64,000 nt of DNA, from NCBI GenBank assembly GCA_034679345.1, contig JAXDAY010000031.1, positions 1-64,000 on the forward strand, written 5' to 3'. This DNA comes from JAXDAY01 sp034679345 (GTDB lineage Bacteria > Eisenbacteria > RBG-16-71-46 > CAIMUX01 > VGJL01). This document shows positions 49,882 to 58,388 of this stretch, piece after piece; position 1 is the stretch's first letter, and every line of letters begins with the position of its first letter. The position numbers were made by a program, and so were the translations under genes. The notes under the pieces were generated by a model. It was not told the DNA's origin, ran no database searches, and saw only the letters and a list, made by a program, of their open reading frames with translations.

Positions 49882-51252
49882 TCATTCCTCGCCGTGCGTG
49901 TGAAGCGGCAGGGTGAAGGTGAAGCGGGTCCCCTTGCCGATCTCGCTCTCGACGCGGATCTCGCCGCCGTGCCGGTCGACGATCTCGCGGACAAACGTCA
50001 GACCGAGGCCCCAGCCGTTGGGTTCCATCTCCTTGGCCATGCTTCCGCGATAGAACTCATCGAAGATCCGCGGGATCTCATCGGCGGGGATCCCGACGCC
50101 GGAGTCTTCGACGACGATCTGGATCCGATCTCCCACGGGGCGGGCCTGGACCGAGATCCGGACTCCGGGAAGCGAGTACTGCGCCGCGTTCATCAAGAGG
50201 TGACTGAAGGCGGTGGCCATGCGGCCCTTGTCGCCGGCGATGAACGGCAGGTTCGAGGGCAAGTCGATCGAGAGATCGCAGGATTTCTCCCCCGGCCGCA
50301 TCAGCAACTCCTGGACTGCCTGATCGACGACCTCCTTCAGACTGAACGGCTCGACCGCCAGGGTCCGGGATGCGCGAATGCGGCTCAGATCGAAGAGACC
50401 CCGCGCAAGCCGCAGCAGCCCCTCGACGCGCCGGAGGGAGCGCCGGATGAACTCGATCCCCTTCTCAGGGATCGCCTCCGACATCGTCTCGACCACGAGA
50501 TTCAGCATGCTGTGCGTCGCCGCCAGGGGGGACTGGAGGTCGTGGGAGACCCGCAACACATACTCCGAGCGCGCCCGGTCCTTCTCGAGAAGCGCCGCGT
50601 TCGCCTCGCGCAGCGACTCCTCGAGTCGGGCGAGCTCTTCCTCCCGCTGGCGCAAGACCCCGGTGATCCCGGTCGCGAGGTAGACGGCGAGGAAGATCGT
50701 TGTGGCGAAGACGAAGAGAAGGACGAAGATGTACAGGGGATCGTTGTGGAGGCCGAAGCCGAACGATCGACCCAGAGTGCTGTGGGGAATGATCCCGCTC
50801 GACTCTCCGATCGCCATCAGGGTCACCAGAAGAATCGCCAGGCCGGCCTGGGCGTAACCCGATTTTCGGGAAAGCAGGATTCCCGCCAGGATCGCGTGGA
50901 ATATGAAGTACATGAGAAACGGATTCTCGATTCCCCCCGCGTAGTGGAGCAGGATCGTCAGTGCGATCCAATCGAGGGCGATCTGCACGTGGAAGGAGCG
51001 GGAGATGGATCGCAGGCGAGCCTGTGGAGTCGCGATGTGCACGCTGCGCCGCTGGTGGATGAGGAAGAGCACGTTGTAGGCCAATATCCCGCACACAGTC
51101 AGGCTGAGGGGAAGGGGATCGACCGGCAGCCGCAGAACTCCGTAGACGATGAGGACTGCCATGCCGGCGCCTGCGGCGGCGATCCAGCGCAGGCGGATCA
51201 GCCAGCGCGCCCGCTCGATCAGCGTCTGCTCTACGGGGAGGATCGAGAGCAT
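49882..51252 (-). CDS. Membrane sensor histidine kinase
   Basis: 456 residues. Six membrane spans (about 15-205: WIAAAGAGMAVLIVYGVL through IFVLLFVFATTIFLAVYL) are followed by a coiled stretch (REEELARLEESLREANAAL) and a HisKA domain with the phosphoacceptor H in VSHDLQSPLAATHSML (about 240-255). The ATPase part has the N box FSHLLMNAAQYS, G1 VEDSGVGIPADEIPRIFDEF and G2 GWGLGLTFVREIVDRHGG. There is no periplasmic sensor loop of size, so the six-span domain is probably the sensor. It is six bases downstream of the response-regulator gene and last in the operon that begins with the hydrogenase. Confidence 0.9.
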   Translation of the reverse strand: MLSILPVEQTLIERARWLIRLRWIAAAGAGMAVLIVYGVLRLPVDPLPLSLTVCGILAYNVLFLIHQRRSVHIATPQARLRSISRSFHVQIALDWIALTILLHYAGGIENPFLMYFIFHAILAGILLSRKSGYAQAGLAILLVTLMAIGESSGIIPHSTLGRSFGFGLHNDPLYIFVLLFVFATTIFLAVYLATGITGVLRQREEELARLEESLREANAALLEKDRARSEYVLRVSHDLQSPLAATHSMLNLVVETMSEAIPEKGIEFIRRSLRRVEGLLRLARGLFDLSRIRASRTLAVEPFSLKEVVDQAVQELLMRPGEKSCDLSIDLPSNLPFIAGDKGRMATAFSHLLMNAAQYSLPGVRISVQARPVGDRIQIVVEDSGVGIPADEIPRIFDEFYRGSMAKEMEPNGWGLGLTFVREIVDRHGGEIRVESEIGKGTRFTFTLPLHTHGEE

Positions 51253-51258
51253 CCGTCC

Positions 51259-51672
51259 TCAGCGCGGCATCGAGAGCAGTCTGCCGACCCTCTTGAGGAC
51301 CTCTTCGCGCACCGGCGGTTTCTCCATGAAATCTTCGACCGGCAGAAAGTCGCCGTCGGGCTGAAACCTGAAGAATGTTGTATCGTGGATCGCCGTGAGA
51401 ATCAGGATGGGTATGGAGGCGAACTGAGCGAACTCGGAGCCCGGGTCCTTGCTCTTGATCCGCTTGGCGACCTCGAAGCCGCTGATGGTGCGCTCCATCA
51501 TCACGTCGAGGATGATCAGATCGGGCCGCTCCGATACCATCTTCTTGAGCCCTTCCTCGCCTGATGACGCGGCGACAACCGTGTACCCGCCGGACTTGAG
51601 GATCTCCTCGATCACGAGCTGGTAGTCCGGGTCGTCCTCGATCACGAGGATCTTCGCTGATTGGGCCATCAC
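51259..51672 (-). CDS. Single-domain response regulator (CheY-like)
   Basis: 137 residues of one receiver domain with GGGAAG before the ATG. Conserved acidic pair in ILVIEDDPDYQ, phosphoacceptor Asp in DLIILDVMMERTISGFEVAKRI (residue about 53), Thr in ILTAIHDTTF and Lys in FMEKPPVREEVLKRVGRLL. No DNA-binding or enzymatic output domain follows, so it acts by protein contact. The histidine kinase gene follows six bases later and the PhnD-like gene ends 25 bases upstream, so all three are likely one transcript with the hydrogenase. Confidence 0.92.
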   Translation of the reverse strand: MMAQSAKILVIEDDPDYQLVIEEILKSGGYTVVAASSGEEGLKKMVSERPDLIILDVMMERTISGFEVAKRIKSKDPGSEFAQFASIPILILTAIHDTTFFRFQPDGDFLPVEDFMEKPPVREEVLKRVGRLLSMPR

Positions 51673-51697
51673 GACTTCCCTTTCCGCTTCCGGCGCC

Positions 51698-52546
51698 TCA
51701 GTAGGGCAACAACGACATGTCCGCGACGGATCGTATCTCCTCCCAGGTGTCCGGATCCAGCGGCCTGAATCCCCCGATGCCCAAGGCTCCGAGGACGGCC
51801 CGATCCGCGGACGCCTGCGGGTCGAGAGAGAGCAGGCTCTCCCGCACGCGGGCCGCGACCTCCGGGTCCGTCCCGGGGAGAGTCACGAGGCAGTCGGATC
51901 CGACCGGCTCCGTGCTCGCGAGGACCTTGAGCCCCGGGGGGACGCTCTCGCTCGCGATGAAACCGGCATCGGTGTCGCCGGCGTGGAGCCGGGCGATCAC
52001 CTCGTCCTGCCAGCGCACGGTGACGATCTCGAGATCCCTCGCCCGCACGCCCGTCTTCTCGTCGAGAAGGAGGACCGGCGCGATGAATCCGAGATAAGAA
52101 CGCTTGGAGGCGACCGCGACCGTCCGGCCCTTCAGCGCAGCGAGATCGGCGATGTCGCTTCCCTCCGCGACGGCGATCACGCCGTGACGGCTCCGCTCTC
52201 CCCCTGGACCTTCCATCTGGAGGAAGGGACGCGCGTCCTGGAGCTTCGCGAGGAGGCCTGTGTGGAAGGCGTCCTGGATGCTCAGATCGGGCTGCTCCCG
52301 CTCCACCGTCGCCATGAAGGCCTCCGGCGATGGGCAGGAGATCCACTCGACCCGATACCCCGACCCGAGGCTCTTCTGGAGGCGATCGATCAGCGGCGCG
52401 TAGCGGGCCGCCATGAGGTTCAGGGAGTACTCGGGGAGGATCGCGATCTTCACGCTCTCGACCTTCTGGGTCGGCCCATGGGCCACGCAGGAGAGGATCA
52501 TGGTCGAGAGGAAGAGGACGAGGAGGGCCGGCGCCTTCGCCTTCAT
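51698..52546 (-). CDS. PhnD-type periplasmic substrate-binding lipoprotein
   Basis: The ATG at 52546 overlaps the stop of the hydrogenase HyfI-like gene (ATGA). 282 residues: lipoprotein signal LLVLFLSTMILSC (Cys at about residue 20), then a PhnD/TauA-like two-lobe binding domain: SVKIAILPEYSLNLMAARYAPLIDRLQKSLG, PDLSIQDAFHTGLLAKL, LKGRTVAVASKRSYLGFIAPVLLLDEKTG, VRWQDEVIARLHAGDTDAGFIASE. No ABC permease or ATPase is near. It could serve as the periplasmic input for the histidine kinase encoded two genes downstream, since PhnD-like domains are known as sensor inputs. The ligand is unknown. Confidence 0.82.
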   Translation of the reverse strand: MKAKAPALLVLFLSTMILSCVAHGPTQKVESVKIAILPEYSLNLMAARYAPLIDRLQKSLGSGYRVEWISCPSPEAFMATVEREQPDLSIQDAFHTGLLAKLQDARPFLQMEGPGGERSRHGVIAVAEGSDIADLAALKGRTVAVASKRSYLGFIAPVLLLDEKTGVRARDLEIVTVRWQDEVIARLHAGDTDAGFIASESVPPGLKVLASTEPVGSDCLVTLPGTDPEVAARVRESLLSLDPQASADRAVLGALGIGGFRPLDPDTWEEIRSVADMSLLPY

Positions 52547-53043
52547 GGTTTCGCTCCCGCGTGGCTGCCGACCGGCGGAGGGGGCATGAGCTCCTGCTTC
52601 TGCGTCTTTCCCTCCACCTTCTTCTGCGCCAACCCGACCGCCACGGCCACGCCGTGGAGGATTGCCTCGGGACGGGGAGGGCAACCGGGGATGTGGAATG
52701 CGATCGGAAGGATCGAGTCGGCCCCGCCCAGCACGCTGTAGGAATCGAACCACATCCCTCCGCCCACCGCGCACGACCCGACGGCGAGGACGAGCTTGGG
52801 ATCGGGGGTCGCCTCGTAGAGCCGGCGCAACGCCGGCGCCACCTGGCGCGTGACGGGACCGCTGACGAGGATCACGTCCGCGTGCCGCGGCGAGCCGACC
52901 AGCTTGATCCCGAACCGCTCGGCGTCGTAGTAGGGCGTCAGGACGTTGATCACCTCGATGTCGCAGCCGTTGCAGGCGCCGCAGTTCGCATGGAAGACCC
53001 AGAGCGCCTTCGGGAATGCCTGTCTGCATAGCGTGCGGAACAA
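52543..53043 (-). CDS. hyfI: Group 4 [NiFe] hydrogenase small subunit, NuoB/HyfI-like
   Basis: A TTG start at 53043 sits five bases after GGAGG; 166 residues. The proximal [4Fe-4S] ligands are in ANCGACNGCDIEV (Cys21, 24 and 27), AVGSCAVGGGMW and IPGCPPRPEAIL, the layout of NuoB, EchC and HyfI. It carries electrons between the ferredoxin-like subunit and the Ni-Fe site of the large subunit. It is shorter than E. coli HyfI. Adjacent genes encode HyfF and the other hydrogenase subunits, so it belongs to the complex. Its stop codon overlaps the start of the PhnD-like lipoprotein gene. Confidence 0.92.
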   Translation of the reverse strand: MFRTLCRQAFPKALWVFHANCGACNGCDIEVINVLTPYYDAERFGIKLVGSPRHADVILVSGPVTRQVAPALRRLYEATPDPKLVLAVGSCAVGGGMWFDSYSVLGGADSILPIAFHIPGCPPRPEAILHGVAVAVGLAQKKVEGKTQKQELMPPPPVGSHAGAKP

Positions 53044-53054
53044 GGTTACCTCCT

Positions 53055-54578
53055 CTAGGATGCGACCCCGCCCAGGACCTGCAGGATGCATTTCGCCGCG
53101 TTGTCCAGGAGCGGATAGGCGACCTTCGGGTAGACGCCGAGAGTGATGACGACGGCGGCGATCGCGGCCATGGCTCCCCACATCGCGGGAGGAACCTCGC
53201 CGACCTCGTCGACGATCATCTCCCGTCCTGCGGAGAGCTGCCCCCAGAAGATCCGATAGGCCGCGCGAACGAAACAGGCGACGGTGAGCAGTCCCGTGAA
53301 TACGGCGATCACCGCGGCCCACATGAGCCCCCGCTCCGCGGCGGCGATGAAGAGCGTGAGCTTGCTCATGAACGCGCTGAAGGGGGGCAGTCCGCCGATG
53401 GCGAGCGCCCCCACCAGGAAGCATGCCGCCGTGACGGGCGCGCGTCGGCCCAGCCCTCCCAGCTCGCTGATCTTGCGGGTCCCGGCGACCATGACGATCG
53501 CGCCGGTGGCCAGGAAGATCAGCGCCTTGATCAGGGTGTGATTGACGAGGTGGAAGAGCCCTCCGTAAATCCCGAGATAGGTCCCGAGCCCCAGCCCCTC
53601 CACGATATAGCCGATCTGGCTCACGCTCGAGTAGGCGAGCATGCGTTTCAGGTCGTCCTGAACGAGCGCCATGAGGATTCCGAAGATCATGCTCGCCGAT
53701 GCGATGATCGCGATGAAGATCACGATCGCGCTGAAGGACGGCGAGAAGATCGTGATCGTTCGCGCCAGCGCGTAGGCGCCCACCTTGATCACGATGCCGG
53801 AGAGAAGGGCGCTGATCGGCTCGGGCGCTTCGGCGTGGGCGTCGGGGAGCCATGCATGGAACGGGACGAGGCCCGCCTTCGTCCCGAATCCCACGATGAG
53901 GAACGCGTTTGCCAGGAGCACGAGGCTCGGCGCCATCCGGTCCGAGGTCTTCGCGAGATCGGAGATCAGCAGCAGGTGGAGCCCCTGCGTCTCGGTCTTC
54001 GGCAGTCCCGCCGCGGCGCTGTAGATGAGCGCGATCCCCATCAGGGCGCAGAGGATTCCGACGGTCACGAGCATCAGGTACTTGTAGCCCGCCTCGATGG
54101 AGGCCCGTTTCTGGTAGAAGATCACGAGGAATGCCGTGGCCAGGGTCGTCAATTCCAGCGAGAGATAGAGCATCACGATGTTGTTCGTGCTGCATGTCCA
54201 GTTCATCATCCCCAGGAAGACGAGGAGCTGACCGTAGTAGGTCGACAATCTGCGGCCGGCGTGCTGGATCTCCAGAAGGCGCGTGGGAATGAAGGGGATG
54301 GAGTAGACCACCACGAGGAGCCCGAGCACGCTTGAGAGCAGGATCATGAGCGCCCCGAGCCCGTCGACGTAGAAGTTCTCCCCCCAGAGCGTGAGGATCG
54401 TTCCGTCCATGACGGCTCCGACGATCATGAAGGAAACGATCGCCGTGAGGGCGAGTCCGATCAGCGCGGTTCCCTCGTGCAGCCGCCGCCCGTGAGCGCG
54501 CAGCAGGATCGAGGCGCACCCGAACGCCACGGGCAGGACGATGGCCAGAAGGGGCAGGATCGATGTCTGCTGCGTCAT
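53055..54578 (-). CDS. hyfF: Proton-translocating membrane subunit HyfF-like (NuoL/M/N family)
   Basis: 507 residues with about 14 membrane spans. The antiporter signature is intact: ELTTLATAFLVIFYQKRASIEAGYKYLMLVTVG, GFGTKAGLVPFHAWLPDAHAEAPEPISALLSGIVIKVGAYAL and LAYSSVSQIGYIVEGL, with Lys in GTKAG and the Glu of the ELTT segment at the ion-path positions. HyfF-type subunits couple electron transfer in group 4 hydrogenases to proton or sodium pumping. Length is close to E. coli HyfF (526). It lies 16 bases after HyfE, with GGAGGG upstream. Confidence 0.9.
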   Translation of the reverse strand: MTQQTSILPLLAIVLPVAFGCASILLRAHGRRLHEGTALIGLALTAIVSFMIVGAVMDGTILTLWGENFYVDGLGALMILLSSVLGLLVVVYSIPFIPTRLLEIQHAGRRLSTYYGQLLVFLGMMNWTCSTNNIVMLYLSLELTTLATAFLVIFYQKRASIEAGYKYLMLVTVGILCALMGIALIYSAAAGLPKTETQGLHLLLISDLAKTSDRMAPSLVLLANAFLIVGFGTKAGLVPFHAWLPDAHAEAPEPISALLSGIVIKVGAYALARTITIFSPSFSAIVIFIAIIASASMIFGILMALVQDDLKRMLAYSSVSQIGYIVEGLGLGTYLGIYGGLFHLVNHTLIKALIFLATGAIVMVAGTRKISELGGLGRRAPVTAACFLVGALAIGGLPPFSAFMSKLTLFIAAAERGLMWAAVIAVFTGLLTVACFVRAAYRIFWGQLSAGREMIVDEVGEVPPAMWGAMAAIAAVVITLGVYPKVAYPLLDNAAKCILQVLGGVAS

Positions 54579-54594
54579 GCCGGCGTCTCCCTCC

Positions 54595-55269
54595 TTATCG
54601 CTTCAACTCGGAGAGTTTCATCGTGTCGGTCGTGCCGAGAGCCCGGAAGGTCACGACCCCGAAGTACAGGAGGAGCCAGGCCGCGAGGACCACGTTCGTC
54701 ACGATCCCGATGATTCCCGTCTCGGGCCGCGAGGGGACCAGGGATATGAGCGCCAGGTGGGCTCCATTCTCCAGCAGCAGGACTCCAATGATCACCTTCA
54801 CCATGTCCCTGCGGACGATGCAGACATAGATCCCGAGCAGGAATACGGTGAAGGCCATCGCGAGGCTCGAGCGGGTCGGCTCCGCCGCCGCCGCCACCGT
54901 CGGAACGAGGGCCGCCAGGTAGGTATGCAGGATCTGATAGATCACCAGGACCGAGGCGACCACGATACCGAAGGAGACCCAGCTCGACACCACAGGCTCC
55001 GCCTCCTGCCTCGGGAGGATCTTGATGGCCCGCAGGAAGAGGTAGGGGAGCAGGATGACCTTCGTCGCCAGGCCCCAGGCGAACCAGGCGATCATCCAGC
55101 CCTGTCCCCAGCCGAGCAGGAGAATCACCACGCACAGGGTCAGGGACTGCACGATCAGGGCGTACACCGCCGAGCGGAGGTTCTTCATCTCGGCGACGAC
55201 CATCGAGGCGAGGAGGTGGATCACCATCAGTGTGACGACCAGACCGCTGTTCACTGCGACCGATCCCAT
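54595..55269 (-). CDS. hyfE: Hydrogenase-4 membrane subunit HyfE-like
   Basis: 224 residues, close to E. coli HyfE (216), preceded by GAGGAGG. About six membrane spans: LVVTLMVIHLLASMVVAEMKNLR, AVYALIVQSLTLCVVILLLGWGQGW, WFAWGLATKVILLPYLFLRAIKI, FGIVVASVLVIYQILHTYLAAL, MAFTVFLLGIYVCIVRRDMVKVIIGVLLLENGAHLALISLV. The last segment resembles NuoK. HyfE anchors the antiporter module of hydrogenase-4 type complexes. It sits between the HyfH-like ferredoxin and HyfF-like genes, in the usual operon neighbourhood. Confidence 0.87.
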   Translation of the reverse strand: MGSVAVNSGLVVTLMVIHLLASMVVAEMKNLRSAVYALIVQSLTLCVVILLLGWGQGWMIAWFAWGLATKVILLPYLFLRAIKILPRQEAEPVVSSWVSFGIVVASVLVIYQILHTYLAALVPTVAAAAEPTRSSLAMAFTVFLLGIYVCIVRRDMVKVIIGVLLLENGAHLALISLVPSRPETGIIGIVTNVVLAAWLLLYFGVVTFRALGTTDTMKLSELKR

Positions 55270-55282
55270 CTGCGCATCCTCC

Positions 55283-55717
55283 TCAGGTGACGAGGCCCTT
55301 GGTCGTGATCCGGTCGAGCGGCTGGTCGGGCTTGAAGCAGCGCCCGCAGCGCCCGCAGCTTGCCATGAAGACCTCCAGATGGTCCGTGAGGTCTCCCTTG
55401 TCATTGGTGGCCAGCTCGAACTCGTGGGTCAGGCGGATCGCCCGCTCCTGGCATACGTCCTCGCAGCGCCCGCAGTAAGTGCAACGCTCCCGGAAGATAT
55501 CGAGCGAGCGCCAGTGCTGCTCCATGTCGCGCACGACAATCAGGCGGGCGGGACAGACGAAGGCGCATCCTCCGCAGCCGACGCAGCGATCGAGATCGAG
55601 CTCCACCTTCCCCCGGAACCGCTCCGGAACCGGCGGCGCGGGGGCCAGGGGATAGTCGAGGGTGACCACGCCCGCCTTCACGGCGATCATCAGTTCCCGA
55701 ATCTTGCTCCCGATCAT
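55283..55717 (-). CDS. hyfH: Ferredoxin-like subunit HyfH/HycF-type (NuoI family)
   Basis: 144 residues with two [4Fe-4S] motifs: CVGCGGCAFVCP (about 45-56) and CTYCGRCEDVCQERAI (about 79-90), plus a third set CGRCGRC near residue 121 that may hold zinc or another cluster. The N-terminal LMIAVKAGVVTLDYPLAPAPPVPERFRGK is typical of HyfH/NuoI. It passes electrons between soluble donors and the small subunit. Next to it on the transcript are the NuoH-like and HyfE-like genes. Confidence 0.9.
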   Translation of the reverse strand: MIGSKIRELMIAVKAGVVTLDYPLAPAPPVPERFRGKVELDLDRCVGCGGCAFVCPARLIVVRDMEQHWRSLDIFRERCTYCGRCEDVCQERAIRLTHEFELATNDKGDLTDHLEVFMASCGRCGRCFKPDQPLDRITTKGLVT

Positions 55718-55734
55718 GCGCCTCGGTCCTTTCC

Positions 55735-56652
55735 TCAGGCCGACAGATAGGCCAGAACGACCGCCATCGCGCCGATGACGAACAGCATCGCGTAGTACCG
55801 GAGCGCCTGGTCGATACGAAGGCGCGGGAAGAGCGCTTCGCCGACGCCGACCAGGACGAAGACGACGAGGACCTTCGCGACGTGAATCGCGAGGTTCGCC
55901 GCGAACCAGGGAGTCACGGGCCAGGGGACGAACACCTGGACGAAGAGGGATGCCACCACGAATCCTTTGGCGAGGAGGGCCCACTTGAAGAGCGCGAGCT
56001 TCCTGCCCGACATGTCGGCGAAGGGGCCTCCCATCAGCTCCTGGTCTGCCTCGGGGGTGTCGAAGGGGAGCTTGCCGAACTGCGCGGGAAGGAGCAGGAG
56101 GATCGGGATCCCTGCGAGGACCATCGAGAAGTTCGGCCCGGCGGCCGACTGCCAGACCACCCAGTCGGAGATCCGCATCGAGCGGGTGTTGACCATCACC
56201 GTGATAAAGGCAACCGCCATGGCGATGTCAATGAGGAGCAAGCCCATCACCTCGCGCAGACCTCCCGACATCGTGTAGGACGAGCCCCCGGCGATCGAGC
56301 CCATGACGATCGCCACGGAGATGAGCCCCAGGAAGTAGAGAAGGACGATGAAGTCGCCGCCGAACTCGAAGGGCGCCGGCCCGCCCATGGGAGTCAGGAG
56401 CGCGCACATGAGGACCGCGCCCATGGCGAGGATCGGCGCGAACCGCTGGAGGAATCCGCCCGTTTCCAGATCCTCCTTGCCGAAGAGCTTCAAGAGGTCG
56501 ATGAAGGGCTGTAGAGGCCCCGTCAGGGGGCCGACGCGGGAATGGGCGATGTTCGCCTTCACATACTTGCGCGACATTCCCTCGAAGTAGGGCCCCAGCA
56601 ACAGACAGAGGGCGATGTTGAGCGCCCCGACGGCGATCGCATAGAGAATCAT
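55735..56652 (-). CDS. hyfC: Hydrogenase membrane anchor HyfC/EchB-like (NuoH family)
   Basis: 305 residues, seven or eight membrane spans, with family motifs YVKANIAHSRVGPLTGPLQPFIDLLKLFGKED, PFEFGGDFIVLLYFLGL, LPFDTPEADQELMGGPFADMSGRKLALF and VFVLVGVGEALFPRLRIDQALRYY. NuoH-like proteins hold the catalytic arm to the membrane and form part of the ion path. Its start overlaps the large-subunit stop by four bases (ATGA), so translation is coupled. Length compares with 315 in E. coli HyfC. Confidence 0.93.
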   Translation of the reverse strand: MILYAIAVGALNIALCLLLGPYFEGMSRKYVKANIAHSRVGPLTGPLQPFIDLLKLFGKEDLETGGFLQRFAPILAMGAVLMCALLTPMGGPAPFEFGGDFIVLLYFLGLISVAIVMGSIAGGSSYTMSGGLREVMGLLLIDIAMAVAFITVMVNTRSMRISDWVVWQSAAGPNFSMVLAGIPILLLLPAQFGKLPFDTPEADQELMGGPFADMSGRKLALFKWALLAKGFVVASLFVQVFVPWPVTPWFAANLAIHVAKVLVVFVLVGVGEALFPRLRIDQALRYYAMLFVIGAMAVVLAYLSA

Positions 56653-58367
56653 CGCGCGCTCTCTCCTCTCGATAGACGCAGTAGATCGTCGCCGCGCAGC
56701 ACTCTCGTGGAGCCGGCCTCGATGTCGACGACCTCCATCCGCTCAGTGCATGAGAAGCAAGGATCGTAGCTGCCGATCGAGATCGGCACATCGGCGATCG
56801 AGCCGCCCTGGATCATGACCGGGACGGCCTGCAGGTTCGGGTAAGTCGGCGCTCGGACGCGCCAGCGCTCGAGACGGTTGTCGTCGCCCGTCAGGACATA
56901 GTGGATCGACTCGCCTCGCGGGGCTTCCACCACGCAGAGCCCCTCGCACCCGGCCGGAACGTCGGCCAGGTGGAGGCTGATCTCCGAATCCGGCGCCGAC
57001 TCGAGCGCGGCGATGCTCTCACGGATGAGGCGGATCGAGTCGAGGAGCTCCTCCAGGCGCACGACCGTGCGCGCCCAGACGTCCCCCTCGGGGTGGACCA
57101 TCTTCTTCGGGATGATCTCGTCGTAGGCGGAGTAGGGATGGTCGATGCGGGCGTCGATCGCCACTCCGCTGCCTCGGGCCGTGGGGCCGACAACGCAAAT
57201 GGCGCGCGCATCGTCGTAGAGCAGCCGGCCCACGTCCTTGAGCCTCGCCTCGAGGCTCGTGTCGCCGTCGATGGCGCGCACGACCGCCACCGATTCCTTC
57301 TCGACCTTGTCGAGCACCTCGAGGATCCGCCCGAACATCTCTCGGGTGATGTCCTTCCTGACCCCGCCGACGATGTTCATGCCATACGTCTTCCGGTGGC
57401 CCGTGATGTACTCGGCGAGCCACATGACCGGCTCGCGGATCCTCCAGCTCTGCATCAGCACCGTGTCGAAGCCGATGATGTGGCCGGCGATCCCGAGCCA
57501 CAGCAGGTGGCTGTGGACCCGCTCGAGCTCGAGCAGGAGCGTGCGGATGATCCGCGCGCGCCGCGGGGCCCGAACGCCGATCGCCGTCTCGGTCGCCTCC
57601 ACGTAGGCGGTCGAATGGATGAAACCGCAAATGCCGCAGATCCGCTCCGCGAGGAATGGCACCTGGTTGTATGTGAGCGTCGCGTCGGCGAGCTTCTCGA
57701 TCCCTCGGTGGTTGTAGAAGCCGCGATAGTCGCAGCCCACCACGGTCTCTCCCTTGACGAAGACGCGAAAGTAAGCCGGCTCCTCGAGAACGGGATAGAA
57801 GGGCCCGATGGGCAAGACGCTCGCCCCTTCGGGCGGTTCGATCGGGATCGGCCGCTTCGAGGTGTCGGGCTCGGGCCGCAGGTTGTGCGGAACCTCTTTG
57901 CGCAGGGGGTAGATTCCATCGGGCCAGTCGTCGGGCAATACGAGCCGCCGCGGATCGGGATGGCCGTCCACGGCCACCCCCACGAGATCCTGGATCTCGT
58001 TCTCCGCCCACTTGGCGCCGGGCACGATCTCCGTGATGGTGGACATCCTTGGCCGCTCGCGATCGAGGATCGCGCGCAGCGTGAGGAAGAGGTGGTCCGG
58101 ATCGATGGCGAAAATGTGGGAGGCGACGAAGGAGTTCACCACTCCCATCCGCGGCGATCCCGCCATCGGGACCGTCATGCGGCGCGAGTCGACTCCCGCG
58201 GTGATGAGAAAGCGAGCGTCGAACCTGTCGACGATCCTCCGGGTCGCCTCGACGATCCGGTCCGGGGCGACGGTGACGTAGACCTGGCCGGGGCGCGGCT
58301 CCTCGATATCGAGGCATGCCCCGTCGAGCTCGACTCTGATCTTCTGGATCAGTTCCTGACCGGTCAC
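56649..58367 (-). CDS. hyfG: [NiFe] hydrogenase large subunit HyfG/HycE-like (NuoC-NuoD fusion)
   Basis: GTG start behind GGAGG; 572 residues against 571 for E. coli HyfG. Residues 1-170 are NuoC-like (WAENEIQDLVGVAVDGHPDPRRLVLPDDWP). The rest is a NuoD-like catalytic domain with both Ni-Fe ligand pairs: ERICGICGF (Cys244, Cys247) and YDPCFSCTERM (Cys537, Cys540). The Cys pairs show it is a true hydrogenase, not complex I. After the last pair there is a 32-residue tail (VVDIEAGSTRVLRGDD) that would be cut by the HycI-type protease found upstream in the operon. Confidence 0.95.
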   Translation of the reverse strand: MTGQELIQKIRVELDGACLDIEEPRPGQVYVTVAPDRIVEATRRIVDRFDARFLITAGVDSRRMTVPMAGSPRMGVVNSFVASHIFAIDPDHLFLTLRAILDRERPRMSTITEIVPGAKWAENEIQDLVGVAVDGHPDPRRLVLPDDWPDGIYPLRKEVPHNLRPEPDTSKRPIPIEPPEGASVLPIGPFYPVLEEPAYFRVFVKGETVVGCDYRGFYNHRGIEKLADATLTYNQVPFLAERICGICGFIHSTAYVEATETAIGVRAPRRARIIRTLLLELERVHSHLLWLGIAGHIIGFDTVLMQSWRIREPVMWLAEYITGHRKTYGMNIVGGVRKDITREMFGRILEVLDKVEKESVAVVRAIDGDTSLEARLKDVGRLLYDDARAICVVGPTARGSGVAIDARIDHPYSAYDEIIPKKMVHPEGDVWARTVVRLEELLDSIRLIRESIAALESAPDSEISLHLADVPAGCEGLCVVEAPRGESIHYVLTGDDNRLERWRVRAPTYPNLQAVPVMIQGGSIADVPISIGSYDPCFSCTERMEVVDIEAGSTRVLRGDDLLRLSRGESAR

Positions 58368-58388
58368 CGGCGCAACCTCCCCTCGCCC

